Positions 1 through 13,900 of a DNA stretch of 64,000 nt are shown one piece after another; position 1 is the stretch's first letter, and the number at the start of each line of letters is the position of its first letter. The stretch lies in the NCBI GenBank assembly GCA_036924085.1, contig JAVGWX010000002.1:155352816-155416815 (forward strand), given 5' to 3'. Source of the DNA: Ariolimax columbianus. Lineage: Eukaryota; Mollusca; Gastropoda; Stylommatophora; Arionidae. The position numbers and the translations under genes were made by a program. Below the pieces are notes generated by a model that had not been told where the DNA came from, made no database searches, and saw nothing but the letters and a program-made list of their open reading frames with translations.

Positions 1-2520
1 ATCGGCTGGATGTGATGAGAGCGACGTTCTACAGGTGGGAAGATTGACTGCAGACCGAGTGTCATATCGTCTGGCTGTGATGAGAGAGACGTTTCACAGG
101 TGGGAAGATTGACTGCAGACCGAGGGTCATATCGGCTGGCTGTGATGAGAGCGATGTTCTACAGGTGGGAAGATTGACTGCAGACCGAGCTTCATATCGG
201 CTGGCTGTGCTGAGAGCGACGTTCTACCGGTGGGAAGATTGACTGCAGACCGAGGGTCATATCGGCTGGCTGTGATGAGAGCGACGTTCTACAGGTGGGA
301 AGATTGACTGCAGACCGAGGGTCATATCGGCTGGCTGTAATGAGATTGACGTTCTACAGATGGGAAGATTGACTGCAGACCGAGAGTCATATCGGCTGGC
401 TGTGATGAGAGCGACGTTCTACAGGTGGGAAGATTGACTGCAGACCGAGGGTCATATCGGCTGGCTGTGATGAGAGCGACGTTCTACAGGTTGGAAGATT
501 GACTGCAGACCGAGGGTCATATCGGCTGGCTGTGATGAGAGCGACGTTCTACAGGTGGGAAGATTGACTGCAGACCGAGGGTCATATCGGCTGGCTGTGA
601 TGAGAGCGACGTTCTACAGGTGGGAAGATTGACTGCAGACCGAGGGTCATATCGGCTGGCTGTGCTGAGAGCGACGTTCTACAGGTGGGGAGATTGACTG
701 CAGACCGAGGGTCATATCGGCTGGCTGTGATGAGAGCGACGTTCTACAGGTGGAAAGATTGACTGTAGACCGAGGGTCATATCGGCTGGCTGTGATGAGA
801 GCGACGTTCTACAGGTGGGAAGATTGACTGCAGACCGAGGGTCATATCGGCTGGCTGTGATGAGAGCGACGTTCTACAGGTGGGAATATTGACTGCAGAC
901 CGAGGGTCATATCGGCTGGTTGTGATGAGAGCGACGTTCTACAGGTGGAAAGATTGACTGCAGACCGAGGGTCATATCGGCTGGCTGTGATGAGAGCGAC
1001 GTTATACAGGTGGGAAGATTGACTGCAGACCGAGGGTCATATTGGCTGGCTGTGATGAGAGCGACGTTCTACAGGTGGGAAGATTGACTGCAGACCGAGG
1101 GTCATATCGGCTGGCTGTGATGAGAGCGACGTTATACAGGTGGGAAGATTGACTGCAGACCGAGGGTCATATTGGCTGGCTGTGATGAGAGCGACGTTCT
1201 ACAGGTGGGAAGATTGACTGCAGACCGAGGGTCATAGCGGCTGGCTGTGATGAGAGCGACGTTCTACAGGTGGGAAGATTGACTGCAGACCGAGGGTCAT
1301 ATCGGCTGGTTGTGATGAGAGCGACGTTCTACAGGTGGGAAGATTGACTGCAGACCGAGGGTCATATCGGCTGGCTGTGATGAGAGCGACGTTCTACAGG
1401 TGGGAAGATTGACTGCAGACTGAGGGTCATATCGTCTGGCTGTGATGAGAGCGACGTTTCACAGGTGGGAAGATTGACTGCAGACCGAGGGTCATATCGG
1501 CTGGCTGTGATGAGAGCGATGTTCTACAGGTGGGAAGATTGACTGCAGACCGAGCTTCATATCGGCTGGCTGTGATGAGAGCGACGTTCTACAGGTGGAA
1601 AGATTGACTGCAGACCGAGGGTCATATCAGCTGGCTGTGATGAGAGCGACGTTCTACAGGTGGGACGATTGACTGCAGACCGAGGGTCATATCGGCTGGC
1701 TGTGATGAGATTGACGTTCTACAGGTGGGAAGATTGACTGCAGACCGAGGGTCATATCGGCTGGCTGTGATGAGAGCGACGTTCTACAGGTGGGAAGATT
1801 GACTGTAGACCGAGGGTCATATCGGCTGGCTGTGATGAGAGCGACGTTCTACAGGTGGGAAGATTGACTGCAGACCGAGGGTCATATCGGCTGGCTGTGA
1901 TGAGAGCGATGTTCTACAGGTGGGAAGATTGACTGCAGACCGAGGGTCATATCGGCTGGCTGTGATGAGAGCGACGTTCTACAGGTGGGAAGATTGACTG
2001 CAGACCGAGGGTCATATCGGCTGGCTGTAATGAGAGCGACGTTTCACAGGTGGGAATATTGACTGCAGACCGAGGGTCATATCGGCTGGTTGTGATGAGA
2101 GCGACGTTCTACAGTTGGGAAGATTGACTGCAGACCGAGGTTCATATCGGCTGGCTGTGATGAGAGCGACGTTCTACAGGTGGGAAGATTGACTGCAGAC
2201 ATAGGGTCATATTTGCTGGCTGTGATGAGAGCGACGTTCTACAGGTGGGAATATTGACTGCAGACCGAGGGTCATATCGGCTGGCTGTGATGAGAGCGAC
2301 GTTCTACAGGTGGGAAGATTGACTGCAGACCGAAGGTCATAGCGGCTGGCTGTGATGAGAGCGACGTTCTACATGTGGTAAGATTGACTGCAGACCGAGG
2401 GTCATATCGGCTGGCTGTGATGAGAGCGACGTTCTACAGGTGGGAAGATTGACTGCAGACCGAGGGTCATATCGGCTGGCTGTGATGAGAGCGATGTTCT
2501 ACAGGTGGGAAGATTGACTG

Positions 2521-5500
2521 CAGACCGAGCTTCATATCGGCTGGCTGTGCTGAGAGCGACGTTCTACCGGTGGGAAGATTGACTGCAGACCGAGGGTTAT
2601 ATCGGCTGGCTGTGATGAGAGCGACGTTCTACAGGTGGGAAGATTGACTGCAGACCGAGGGTCATATCGGCTGGCTGTGATGAGATTGACGTTCTACAGG
2701 TGGGAAGATTGACTGCAGACCGAGCTTCATATCGGTTGGCTGTGATGAGAGCGACGTTCTACAGGTGGAAAGATTGACTGCAGACCAAGGGTCATATCGG
2801 CTGGTTGTGATGAGAGCGACGTTCTACAGGTGGGAAGATTGACTGCAGACCGAGGGTCATATCGGCTGTCTGTGATGAGAGCGACGTTCTACAGGTGGGA
2901 CGATTGACTGCAGAACGAGGGTCATATCGGCTGGCTGTGATGAGATTGACGTTCTACAGGTGGGAAGATTGACTTCAGACCGAGGGTCATATCGGCTGGC
3001 TGTGCTGAGAGCGACGTTCTACAGGTGGGAAGATTGACTGCAGACCGAGGGTCATATCGGCTGGCTGTGATGAGAGCGACGTTCTACAGGTGGGAAGATT
3101 GACTGTAGACCGAGGGTCATATCGGCTGGCTGTGATGAGAGCGACGTTCTACAGGTGGGAAGATTGACTGCAGACCGAGGGTCATATCGGCTGGCTGTGA
3201 TGAGAGCGATGTTCTACAGGTGGGAAGATTGACTGCAGACCGAGGGTCATATCGGCTGGCTGTGATGAGAGCGACGTTCTACAGGTGGGAAGATTGACTG
3301 CAGACCGAGGGTCATATCGGCTGGCTGTGATGAGAGCGACGTTTCACAGGTGGGAATATTGACTGCAGACCGAGGGTCATATCGGCTGGTTGTGATGAGA
3401 GCGACGTTCTACAGTTGGGAAGATTGACTGCAGACCGAGGTTCATATCGGCTGGCTGTGATGAGAGCGACGTTCTACAGGTGGGAAGATTGACTGCAGAC
3501 ATAGGGTCATATTGGCTGGATGTGATGAGAGCGACGTTCTACAGGTGGTAATATTGACTGCAGACCGAGGGTCATATCGGCTGGCTGTGATGAGAGCGAC
3601 GTTCTACAGGTGGGAAGATTGACTGCAGACCGAAGGTCATAGCGGCTGGCTGTGATGAGAGCGACGTTCTACATGTGGTAAGATTGACTGCAGACCGAGG
3701 GTCATATCGGCTGGCTGTGATGAGAGCGACGTTATACAGGTGGGAAGATTGACTGCAGACCGAGGGTCATATCGGCTGGTTGTGATGAGAGCGACGTTCT
3801 ACAGGTGGTAAGATTGACTGCAGACCGAGGGTCATATCGGCTGTCTGTGATGAGAGCGACGTTCTACATGTGGGAAGATTGACTGCAGACCGAGGGTCAT
3901 ATCGGCTGGCTGTGATGAGAGCGACGTTCTACAGGTGGTAATATTGACTGCAGACCGAGGGTCATATCGGCTGGCTGTGATGAGAGCGACGTTCTACAGG
4001 TGGGAAGATTGACTGCAGACCGAGGGTCATATCGGCTGGCTGTGATGAGAGTGACGTTCTACAGGTGGGAAGATTGACTGAAGACCGAGGGTCATATCGG
4101 CTGGTTGTGATGAGAGTGACGTTCTACAGGTGGAAAGATTGACTGCAGACCGAGGGTCATATCGGCTGGCTGTGATGAGAGCGACGTTCTACATGTGGGA
4201 AGATTGACTGCAGACCGAGGGTCATATCGGCTGGCTGTGATGAGAGCGACGTTCTACAGGTGGGAAGATTGACTGCAGACCGAGGGTCATATCGGCTGGT
4301 TGTGATGAGAGCGACGTTCTACAGGTGGGAAGATTGACTGCAGACCGAGGGTCATATCGGCTGGCTGTGATGAGAGCGACGTTCTACCGGTGAGAAGATT
4401 GTCTGCAGACCGAAGGTCATATCGGCTGGCTGTGATGAGAGCGACGTTCTACAGGTGGGAAGATTGACTGCAGACTGAGGGTCAAATCGGCTGGCTGTGA
4501 TGAGAGCGACGTTCTACAGGTGGGAAGATTGACTGCAGACCGAGGGTCAAATCGGCTGGCTGTGATGAGAACGACGTTCTACAGGTGAGAAGATTGACTG
4601 CAGACCGAGGGTCATATCGGCTGGCTGTGTTGAGAGCGACGTTCTACAGGTGGGAAGATTGACTGCAGACCGAGGGTCATATCGGCTGGCTGTGATGAGA
4701 GCGACGTTCTACAGGTAGGAAGATTGACTGCAGAGCGAGGGTCATATCGGCTGGTTGTGTTGAGAGCGACGTTCTACAGGTGGGAAGATTGACTGCAGAC
4801 CGAGGGTCATATCGGCTGGCTGTGATGAGAGCGACGTTCTACAGGTGGGAAGATTGACTGCAGACCGAGGGTCATATCGGCTGGCTGTGAGGAAATTGAC
4901 GTTCTACAGGTGGGAAGATTGACTGCAGACCGAGGGTCATATCGGCTGGCTGTGATGAGAGCGACGTTCTACAGGTGGGAAGATTGACTGCAGACCGAGG
5001 GTCATATCGGCTGGCTGTGATGAGAGCGACGTTCTACAGGTGGGAAGATTGACTGCAGACCGAGGGTCATATCGGCTGGCTGTGATGAGAGCGACGTTCT
5101 ACAGGTGGAAGATTGACTGCAGACCGAGGGTCATATCGGCTGGATGTGATGAGATTGACGTTCTACAGGTGGGAAGATTGACTGCAGACCGAGGGTCATA
5201 TCGGCTGGCTGTGCTGAGAGCGACGTTCTACAGGTGGGAAGATTGACTGCAGACCGAGGGTCATATCGGCTGGCTGTGATGAGAGCGACGTTCTACAGGA
5301 GGGAAGATTGACTGTAGACCGAGGGTCATATCGGCTGGCTGTGATGAGAGCGATGTTCTACAGGTGGGAAGATTGACTGCAGACCGAGCTTCATATCGGC
5401 TGGCTGTGCTGAGAGCGACGTTCTACCGGTGGGAAGATTGACTGCAGACCGAGGGTTATATCGGCTGGCTGTGATGAGAGCGACGTTCTACAGGTGGGAA

Positions 5501-8500
5501 GATTGACTGCAGACCGAGGGTCATATCGGCTGGCTGTGATGAGATTGACGTTCTACAGGTGGGAAGATTGACTGCAGACCGAGGGTCATATCGGTTGGCT
5601 GTGATGAGAGCGACGTTCTACAGGTGGAAAGATTGACTGCAGACCAAGGGTCATATCGGCTGGTTGTGATGAGAGCGACGTTCTACAGGTGGGAAGATTG
5701 ACTGCAGACCGAGGGTCAGATCGGCTGTCTGTGATGAGAGCGACGTTCTACAGGTGGGACGATTGACTGCAGAACGAGGGTCATATCGGCTGGCTGTGAT
5801 GAGATTGACGTTCTACAGGTGGGAAGATTGACTGCAGACCGAGGGTCATATCGGCTGGCTGTGCTGAGAGCGACGTTCTACAGGTGGGAAGATTGACTGC
5901 AGACCGAGGGTCATATCGGCTGGCTGTGATGAGAGCGACGTTCTACAGGTGGGAAGATTGACTGTAGACCGAGGGTCATATCGGCTGGCTGTGATGAGAG
6001 CGACGTTCTACAGGTGGGAAGATTGACTGCAGACCGAGGGTCATATCGGCTGGCTGTGATGAGAGCGATGTTCTACAGGTGGGAAGATTGACTGCAGACC
6101 GAGGGTCATATCGGCTGGCTGTGATGAGAGCGACGTTCTACAGGTGGGAAGATTGACTGCAGACCGAGGGTCATATCGGCTGGCTGTGATGAGAGCGACG
6201 TTTCACAGGTGGGAATATTGACTGCAGACCGAGGGTCATATCGGCTGGTTGTGATGAGAGCGACGTTCTACAGTTGGGAAGATTGACTGCAGACCGAGGT
6301 TCATATCGGCTGGCTGTGATGAGAGCGACGTTCTACAGGTGGGAAGATTGACTGCAGACATAGGGTCATATTGGCTGGATGTGATGAGAGCGACGTTCTA
6401 CAGGTGGGAATATTGACTGCAGACCGAGGGTCATATCGGCTGGCTGTGATGAGAGCGACGTTCTACAGGTGGGAAGATTGACTGCAGACCGAAGGTCATA
6501 GCGGCTGGCTGTGATGAGAGCGACGTTCTACATGTGGTAAGATTGACTGCAGACCGAGGGTCATATCGGCTGGCTGTGATGAGAGCGACGTTATACAGGT
6601 GGGAAGATTGACTGCAGACCGAGGGTCATATCGGCTGGTTGTGATGAGAGCGACGTTCTACAGGTGGTAAGATTGACTGCAGACCGAGGGTCATATCGGC
6701 TGTCTGTGATGAGAGCGACGTTCTACATGTGGGAAGATTGACTGCAGACCGAGGGTCATATCGGCTGGCTGTGATGAGAGCGACGTTCTACAGGTGGTAA
6801 TATTGACTGCAGACCGAGGGTCATATCGGCTGTCTGTGATGAGAGCGACGTTCTACATGTGGGAAGATTGACTGCAGACCGAGGGTCATATCGGCTGGCT
6901 GTGATGAGAGCGACGTTCTACAGGTGGTAATATTGACTGCAGACCGAGGGTCAAATCGGCTGGCTGTGATGAGAACGACGTTCTACAGGTGAGAAGATTG
7001 ACTGCAGACCGAGGGTCATATCGGCTGGCTGTGTTGAGAGCGACGTTCTACAGGTGGGAAGATTGACTGCAGACCGAGGGTCATATCGGCTGGCTGTGAT
7101 GAGAGCGACGTTCTACAGGTAGGAAGATTGACTGCAGAGCGAGGGTCATATCGGCTGGTTGTGTTGAGAGCGACGTTCTACAGGTGGGAAGATTGACTGC
7201 AGACCGAGGGTCATATCGGCTGGCTGTGATGAGAGCGACGTTCTACAGGTGGGAAGATTGACTGCAGACCGAGGGTCATATCGGCTGGCTGTGAGGAAAT
7301 TGACGTTCTACAGGTGGGAAGATTGACTGCAGACCGAGGGTCATATCGGCTGGCTGTGATGAGAGCGACGTTCTACAGGTGGGAAGATTGACTGCAGACC
7401 GAGGGTCATATCGGCTGGCTGTGATGAGAGCGACGTTCTACAGGTGGGAAGATTGACTGCAGACCGAGGGTCATATCGGCTGGCTGTGATGAGAGCGACG
7501 TTCTACAGGTGGAAGATTGACTGCAGACCGAGGGTCATATCGGCTGGATGTGATGAGATTGACGTTCTACAGGTGGGAAGATTGACTGCAGACCGAGGGT
7601 CATATCGGCTGGCTGTGCTGAGAGCGACGTTCTACAGGTGGGAAGATTGACTGCAGACCGAGGGTCATATCGGCTGGCTGTGATGAGAGCGACGTTCTAC
7701 AGGAGGGAAGATTGACTGTAGACCGAGGGTCATATCGGCTGGCTGTGATGAGAGCGATGTTCTACAGGTGGGAAGATTGACTGCAGACCGAGCTTCATAT
7801 CGGCTGGCTGTGCTGAGAGCGACGTTCTACCGGTGGGAAGATTGACTGCAGACCGAGGGTTATATCGGCTGGCTGTGATGAGAGCGACGTTCTACAGGTG
7901 GGAAGATTGACTGCAGACCGAGGGTCATATCGGCTGGCTGTGATGAGATTGACGTTCTACAGGTGGGAAGATTGACTGCAGACCGAGGGTCATATCGGTT
8001 GGCTGTGATGAGAGCGACGTTCTACAGGTGGAAAGATTGACTGCAGACCAAGGGTCATATCGGCTGGTTGTGATGAGAGCGACGTTCTACAGGTGGGAAG
8101 ATTGACTGCAGACCGAGGGTCATATCGGCTGTCTGTGATGAGAGCGACGTTCTACAGGTGGGACGATTGACTGCAGAACGAGGGTCATATCGGCTGGCTG
8201 TGATGAGATTGACGTTCTACAGGTGGGAAGATTGACTGCAGACCGAGGGTCATATCGGCTGGCTGTGCTGAGAGCGACGTTCTACAGGTGGGAAGATTGA
8301 CTGCAGACCGAGGGTCATATCGGCTGGCTGTGATGAGAGCGACGTTCTACAGGTGGGAAGATTGACTGTAGACCGAGGGTCATATCGGCTGGCTGTGATG
8401 AGAGCGACGTTCTACAGGTGGGAAGATTGACTGCAGACCGAGGGTCATATCGGCTGGCTGTGATGAGAGCGATGTTCTACAGGTGGGAAGATTGACTGCA

Positions 8501-10642
8501 GACCGAGGGTCATATCGGCTGGCTGTGATGAGAGCGACGTTCTACAGGTGGGAAGATTGACTGCAGACCGAGGGTCATATCGGCTGGCTGTGATGAGAGC
8601 GACGTTTCACAGGTGGGAATATTGACTGCAGACCGAGGGTAATATCGGCTGGTTGTGATGAGAGCGACGTTCTACAGTTGGGAAGATTGACTGCAGACCA
8701 AGGTTCATATCGGCTGGCTGTGATGAGAGCGACGTTCTACAGGTGGGAAGATTGACTGCAGACATAGGGTCATATTGGCTGGATGTGATGAGAGCGACGT
8801 TCTACAGGTGGGAATATTGACTGCAGACCGAGGGTCATATCGGCTGGCTGTGATGAGAGCGACGTTCTACAGGTGGGAAGATTGACTGCAGACCGAAGGT
8901 CATAGCGGCTGGCTGTGATGAGAGCGACGTTCTACATGTGGTAAGATTGACTGCAGACCGAGGGTCATATCGGCTGGCTGTGATGAGAGCGACGTTATAC
9001 AGGTGGGAAGATTGACTGCAGACCGAGGGTCATATCGGCTGGTTGTGATGAGAGCGACGTTCTACAGGTGGTAAGATTGACTGCAGACCGAGGGTCATAT
9101 CGGCTGTCTGTGATGAGAGCGACGTTCTACATGTGGGAAGATTGACTGCAGACCGAGGGTCATATCGGCTGGCTGTGATGAGAGCGACGTTCTACAGGTG
9201 GTAATATTGACTGCAGACCGAGGGTCATATCGGCTGGCTGTGATGAGAGCGACGTTCTACAGGTGGGAAGATTGACTGCAGACCGAGGGTCATATCGGCT
9301 GGCTGTGATGAGAGTGACGTTCTCCAGGTGGGAAGATTGACTGCAGACCGAGGGTCATATCGGCTGGTTGTGATGAGAGTGACGTTCTACAGGTGGAAAG
9401 ATTGACTGCAGACCGAGGGTCATATCGGCTGGCTGTGATGAGAGCGACGTTCTACATGTGGGAAGATTGACTGCAGACCGAGGGTCATATCGGCTTGCTG
9501 TGATGAGAGCGACGTTCTACAGGTGGGAAGATTGACTGCAGACCGAGGGTCATATCGGCTGGTTGTGATGAGAGCGACGTTCTACAGGTGGGAAGATTGA
9601 CTGCAGACCGAGGGTCATATCGGCTGGCTGTGATGAGAGCGACGTTCTACCGGTGAGAAGATTGTCTGCAGACCGAAGGTCATATCGGCTGGCTGTGATG
9701 AGAGCGACGTTCTACAGGTGGGAAGATTGACTGCAGACTGAGGGTCAAATCGGCTGGCTGTGATGAGAGCGACGTTCTACAGGTGGGAAGATTGACTGCA
9801 GACCGAGGGTCAAATCGGCTGGCTGTGATGAGAACGACGTTCTACAGGTGAGAAGATTGACTGCAGACCGAGGGTCATATCGGCTGGCTGTGTTGAGAGC
9901 GACGTTCTACAGGTGGGAAGATTGACTGCAGACCGAGGGTCATATCGGCTGGCTGTGATGAGAGCGACGTTCTACAGGTAGGAAGATTGACTGCAGAGCG
10001 AGGGTCATATCGGCTGGTTGTGTTGAGAGCGACGTTCTACAGGTGGGAAGATTGACTGCAGACCGAGGGTCATATCGGCTGGCTGTGATGAGAGCGACGT
10101 TCTACAGGTGGGAAGATTGACTGCAGACCGAGGGTCATATCGGCTGGCTGTGAGGAAATTGACGTTCTACAGGTGGGAAGATTGACTGCAGACCGAGGGT
10201 CATATCGGCTGGCTGTGATGAGAGCGACGTTCTACAGGTGGGAAGATTGACTGCAGACCGAGGGTCATATCGGCTGGCTGTGATGAGAGCGACGTTCTAC
10301 AGGTGGGAAGATTGACTGCAGACCGAGGGTCATATCGGCTGGCTGTGATGAGAGCGACGTTCTACAGGTGGAAGATTGACTGCAGACCGAGGGTCATATC
10401 GGCTGGATGTGATGAGATTGACGTTCTACAGGTGGGAAGATTGACTGCAGACCGAGGGTCATATCGGCTGGCTGTGCTGAGAGCGACGTTCTACAGGTGG
10501 GAAGATTGACTGCAGACCGAGGGTCATATCGGCTGGCTGTGATGAGAGCGACGTTCTACAGGAGGGAAGATTGACTGTAGACCGAGGGTCATATCGGCTG
10601 GCAGTGATGAGAGCGATGTTCTACAGGTGGGAAGATTGACTG
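2521..10642 (+). repeat. Higher-order repeat block, 44-monomer unit (2859 bp) with a 37-monomer variant
   Basis: A rare monomer variant (CAGACCGAGCTTCAT) starts at 2521, 5380 and 7784. The spacings are 2859 bp (44 x 65 - 1) and 2404 bp (37 x 65 - 1). The flanking series of variants (TTTCACAGG, ACATAGGGT, GACCGAAGGT, CATGTGGTAAG, GTGAGGAAATTG, then the 64-bp monomer) repeats in the same order in each unit. The middle unit lacks seven whole monomers relative to its neighbours, with the junction near 6940. At 10643, where a fourth copy of the marker would fall, the unit resumes one monomer later and then grades into the next type. Confidence 0.9.
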
Positions 10643-13600
10643 CAGACCGAGGGTTATATCGGCTGGCTGTTATGAGAGCAACGTTCTACAGGTGGGAAGA
10701 TTGACTGCAGACCGAGGGTCATATCGGCTGGCTGTAATGAGAGCGACGTTCCACAGGTGGGAAGATTGACTGCAGACCGAGGGTCATATCGGCTGGCTGT
10801 TATGAGAGCAACGTTCTACAGGTGATAAGATTGACTGCAGACCGAGGGTCATATCGGCTGGCTGTGATGAGAGCGACGTTCTACAGGGGGGAAGATTGAC
10901 TGCAGACCGAGGGTAATATCGGCTGGCTGTGATGAGAGCGACGTTCTACAGGTGGGAAGATTGACTGCAGACTGAGGGTCATATCGGCTGGCTGTGATGA
11001 GAGCGACGTTCTACAGGTGGGAAGATTGACTGCAGACCGAGGGTCAAATCGGCTGGCTGTGATGAGAACGACGTTCTACAGGTGAGAAGATTGACTGCAG
11101 ACCGAGGGTCATATCGGCTGGCTGTGTTGAGAGCGACGTTCTACAGGTGGGAAGATTGACTGCAGACCGAGGGTCATATCGGCTGGCTGTGATGAGAGCG
11201 ACGTTCTACAGGTAGGAAGATTGATTGCAGAGCGAGGGTCATATCGGCTGGTTGTGTTGAGAGCGACGTTCTACAGGTGGGAAGATTGACTGCAGACCGA
11301 GGGTCATATCGGCTGGCTGTGATGAGAGCGACGTTCTACAGGTGGGAAGATTGACTGCAGACCGAGGGTCATATCGGCTGGCTGTGATGAAATTGACGTT
11401 CTACAGGTGGGAAGATTGACTGCAGACCGAGGGTCATATCGGCTGGCTGTGATGAGAGCGACGTTCTACAGGTGGGAAGATTGACTGCAGACCGAGGGTC
11501 ATATCGGCTGGCTGTGATGAGAGCGACGTTCTACAGGTGGGAAGATTAACTGCAGACCGAGGGTCATATCGGCTGGCTGTGATGAGAGCGACGTTCTACA
11601 GGTGGAAGATTGACTGCAGACCGAGGGTCATATCTGCTGGATGTGATGAGATTGACGTTCTACAGGTAGGAAGATTGACTGCAGACCGAGGGTCATATCG
11701 GCTGGCTGTGCTGAGAGCGACGTTCTACAGGTGGGAAGATTGACTGCAGACCGAGGGTCATATCGGCTGGCTGTGATGAGAGCGACGTTCTACAGGAGGG
11801 AAGATTGACTGTAGACCGAGGGTCATATCGGCTGGCAGTGATGAGAGCGACGTTCTACAGGTGGGAAGATTGACTGCAGACCGAGGGTCATATCGGCTGG
11901 CTGTGATGAGAGCGACGTTCTACAGGTGGGAATATTGACTGCAGACCGAGGGTCATATCGGCTGGCTGTGATGAGAGCGACGTTCTACAGGTGGGAAGAT
12001 TGACTGCAGACCGAGGGTCATATCGGCTGGCTGTGATGAGAGCGACGTTCTACAGGTGGGAAGATTGACTGCAGACCGAGGGTCATATTGGCTTGCTGTG
12101 ATGAGAGCGACGTTCTACAGGTGGGAAGATTGACTGCAGACCGAGGGTCATATCGGCTGGCTGTGATGAGAGCGACGTTCTACAGGTGGGAAGATTGACT
12201 GCAGACCGAGGGTCATATCGGCTTGCTGTGATGAGAGCGACGTTCTACAGGTGGGAAGATTGACTGCAGACCGAGGGTCACATCGGCTGGCTGTGATGAG
12301 AGCGACGTTCTACAGGTGGGAAGATTGACTGCAGACCGAGGGTCATATCGGCTGGCTGTGTTGAGAGCGACGTTCTACAGGTGGGAAGATTGACTGCAGA
12401 CCGAGGGTCATATCGGCTGGCTGTGTTGAGAGCGACGTTCTACAGGTGGGAAGATTGACTGCAGACCGAGGGTCATATCGGCTGGCTGTGATGAGAGCGA
12501 CGTTCTACAGGTAGGAAGATTGACTGCAGAGCGAGGGTCATATCGGCTGGTTGTGTTGAGAGCGACGTTCTACAGGTGGGAAGATTGACTGCAGACCGAG
12601 GGTCATATCGGCTGGCTGTGGTGACAGCTACGTTCTACAGGTGGGAAGATTGACTGCAGACCGAGGGTCATATCGGCTGGCTGTGATGAGAGCGACGTTC
12701 TACAGGTGGGAAGATTGACTGCAGACCGAGGGTCATATCGGCTGGCTGTGATGAGAGCGACGTTCTACAGTTGGGAAGATTGACTGCAGACCGAGGGTCA
12801 TATCGGCTGGCTGTGATGAGAGCGACGTTCTACAGGTGGGAAGATTGACTGCAGACCGAGGGTTATATCGGCTGGCTGTTATGAGAGCAACGTTCTACAG
12901 GTGGGAAGATTGACTGCAGACCGAGGGTCATATCGGCTGGCTGTAATGAGAGCGACGTTCCACAGGTGGGAAGATTGACTGCAGACCGAGGGTCATATCG
13001 GCTGGCTGTAATGAGAGCGACGTTCCACAGGTGGGAAGATTGACTGCAGACCGAGGGTCATATCGGCTGGCTGTTATGAGAGCAACGTTCTACAGGTGAT
13101 AAGATTGACTGCAGACCGAGGGTCATATCGGCTGGCTGTGATGAGAGCGACGTTCTACAGGGGGGAAGATTGACTGCAGACCGAGGGTAATATCGGCTGG
13201 CTGTGATGAGAGCGACGTTCTACAGGTGGGAAGATTGACTGCAGACTGAGGGTCATATCGGCTGGCTGTGATGAGAGCGACGTTCTACAGGTGGGAAGAT
13301 TGACTGCAGACCGAGGGTCAAATCGGCTGGCTGTGATGAGAACGACGTTCTACAGGTGAGAAGATTGACTGCAGACCGAGGGTCATATCGGCTGGCTGTG
13401 TTGAGAGCGACGTTCTACAGGTGGGAAGATTGACTGCAGACCGAGGGTCATATCGGCTGGCTGTGATGAGAGCGACGTTCTACAGGTAGGAAGATTGATT
13501 GCAGAGCGAGGGTCATATCGGCTGGTTGTGTTGAGAGCGACGTTCTACAGGTGGGAAGATTGACTGCAGACCGAGGGTCATATCGGCTGGCTGTGATGAG

Positions 13601-13900
13601 AGCGACGTTCTACAGGTGGGAAGATTGACTGCAGACCGAGGGTCATATCGGCTGGCTGTGATGAAATTGACGTTCTACAGGTGGGAAGATTGACTGCAGA
13701 CCGAGGGTCATATCGGCTGGCTGTGATGAGAGCGACGTTCTACAGGTGGGAAGATTGACTGCAGACCGAGGGTCATATCGGCTGGCTGTGATGAGAGCGA
13801 CGTTCTACAGGTGGGAAGATTAACTGCAGACCGAGGGTCATATCGGCTGGCTGTGATGAGAGCGACGTTCTACAGGTGGAAGATTGACTGCAGACCGAGG

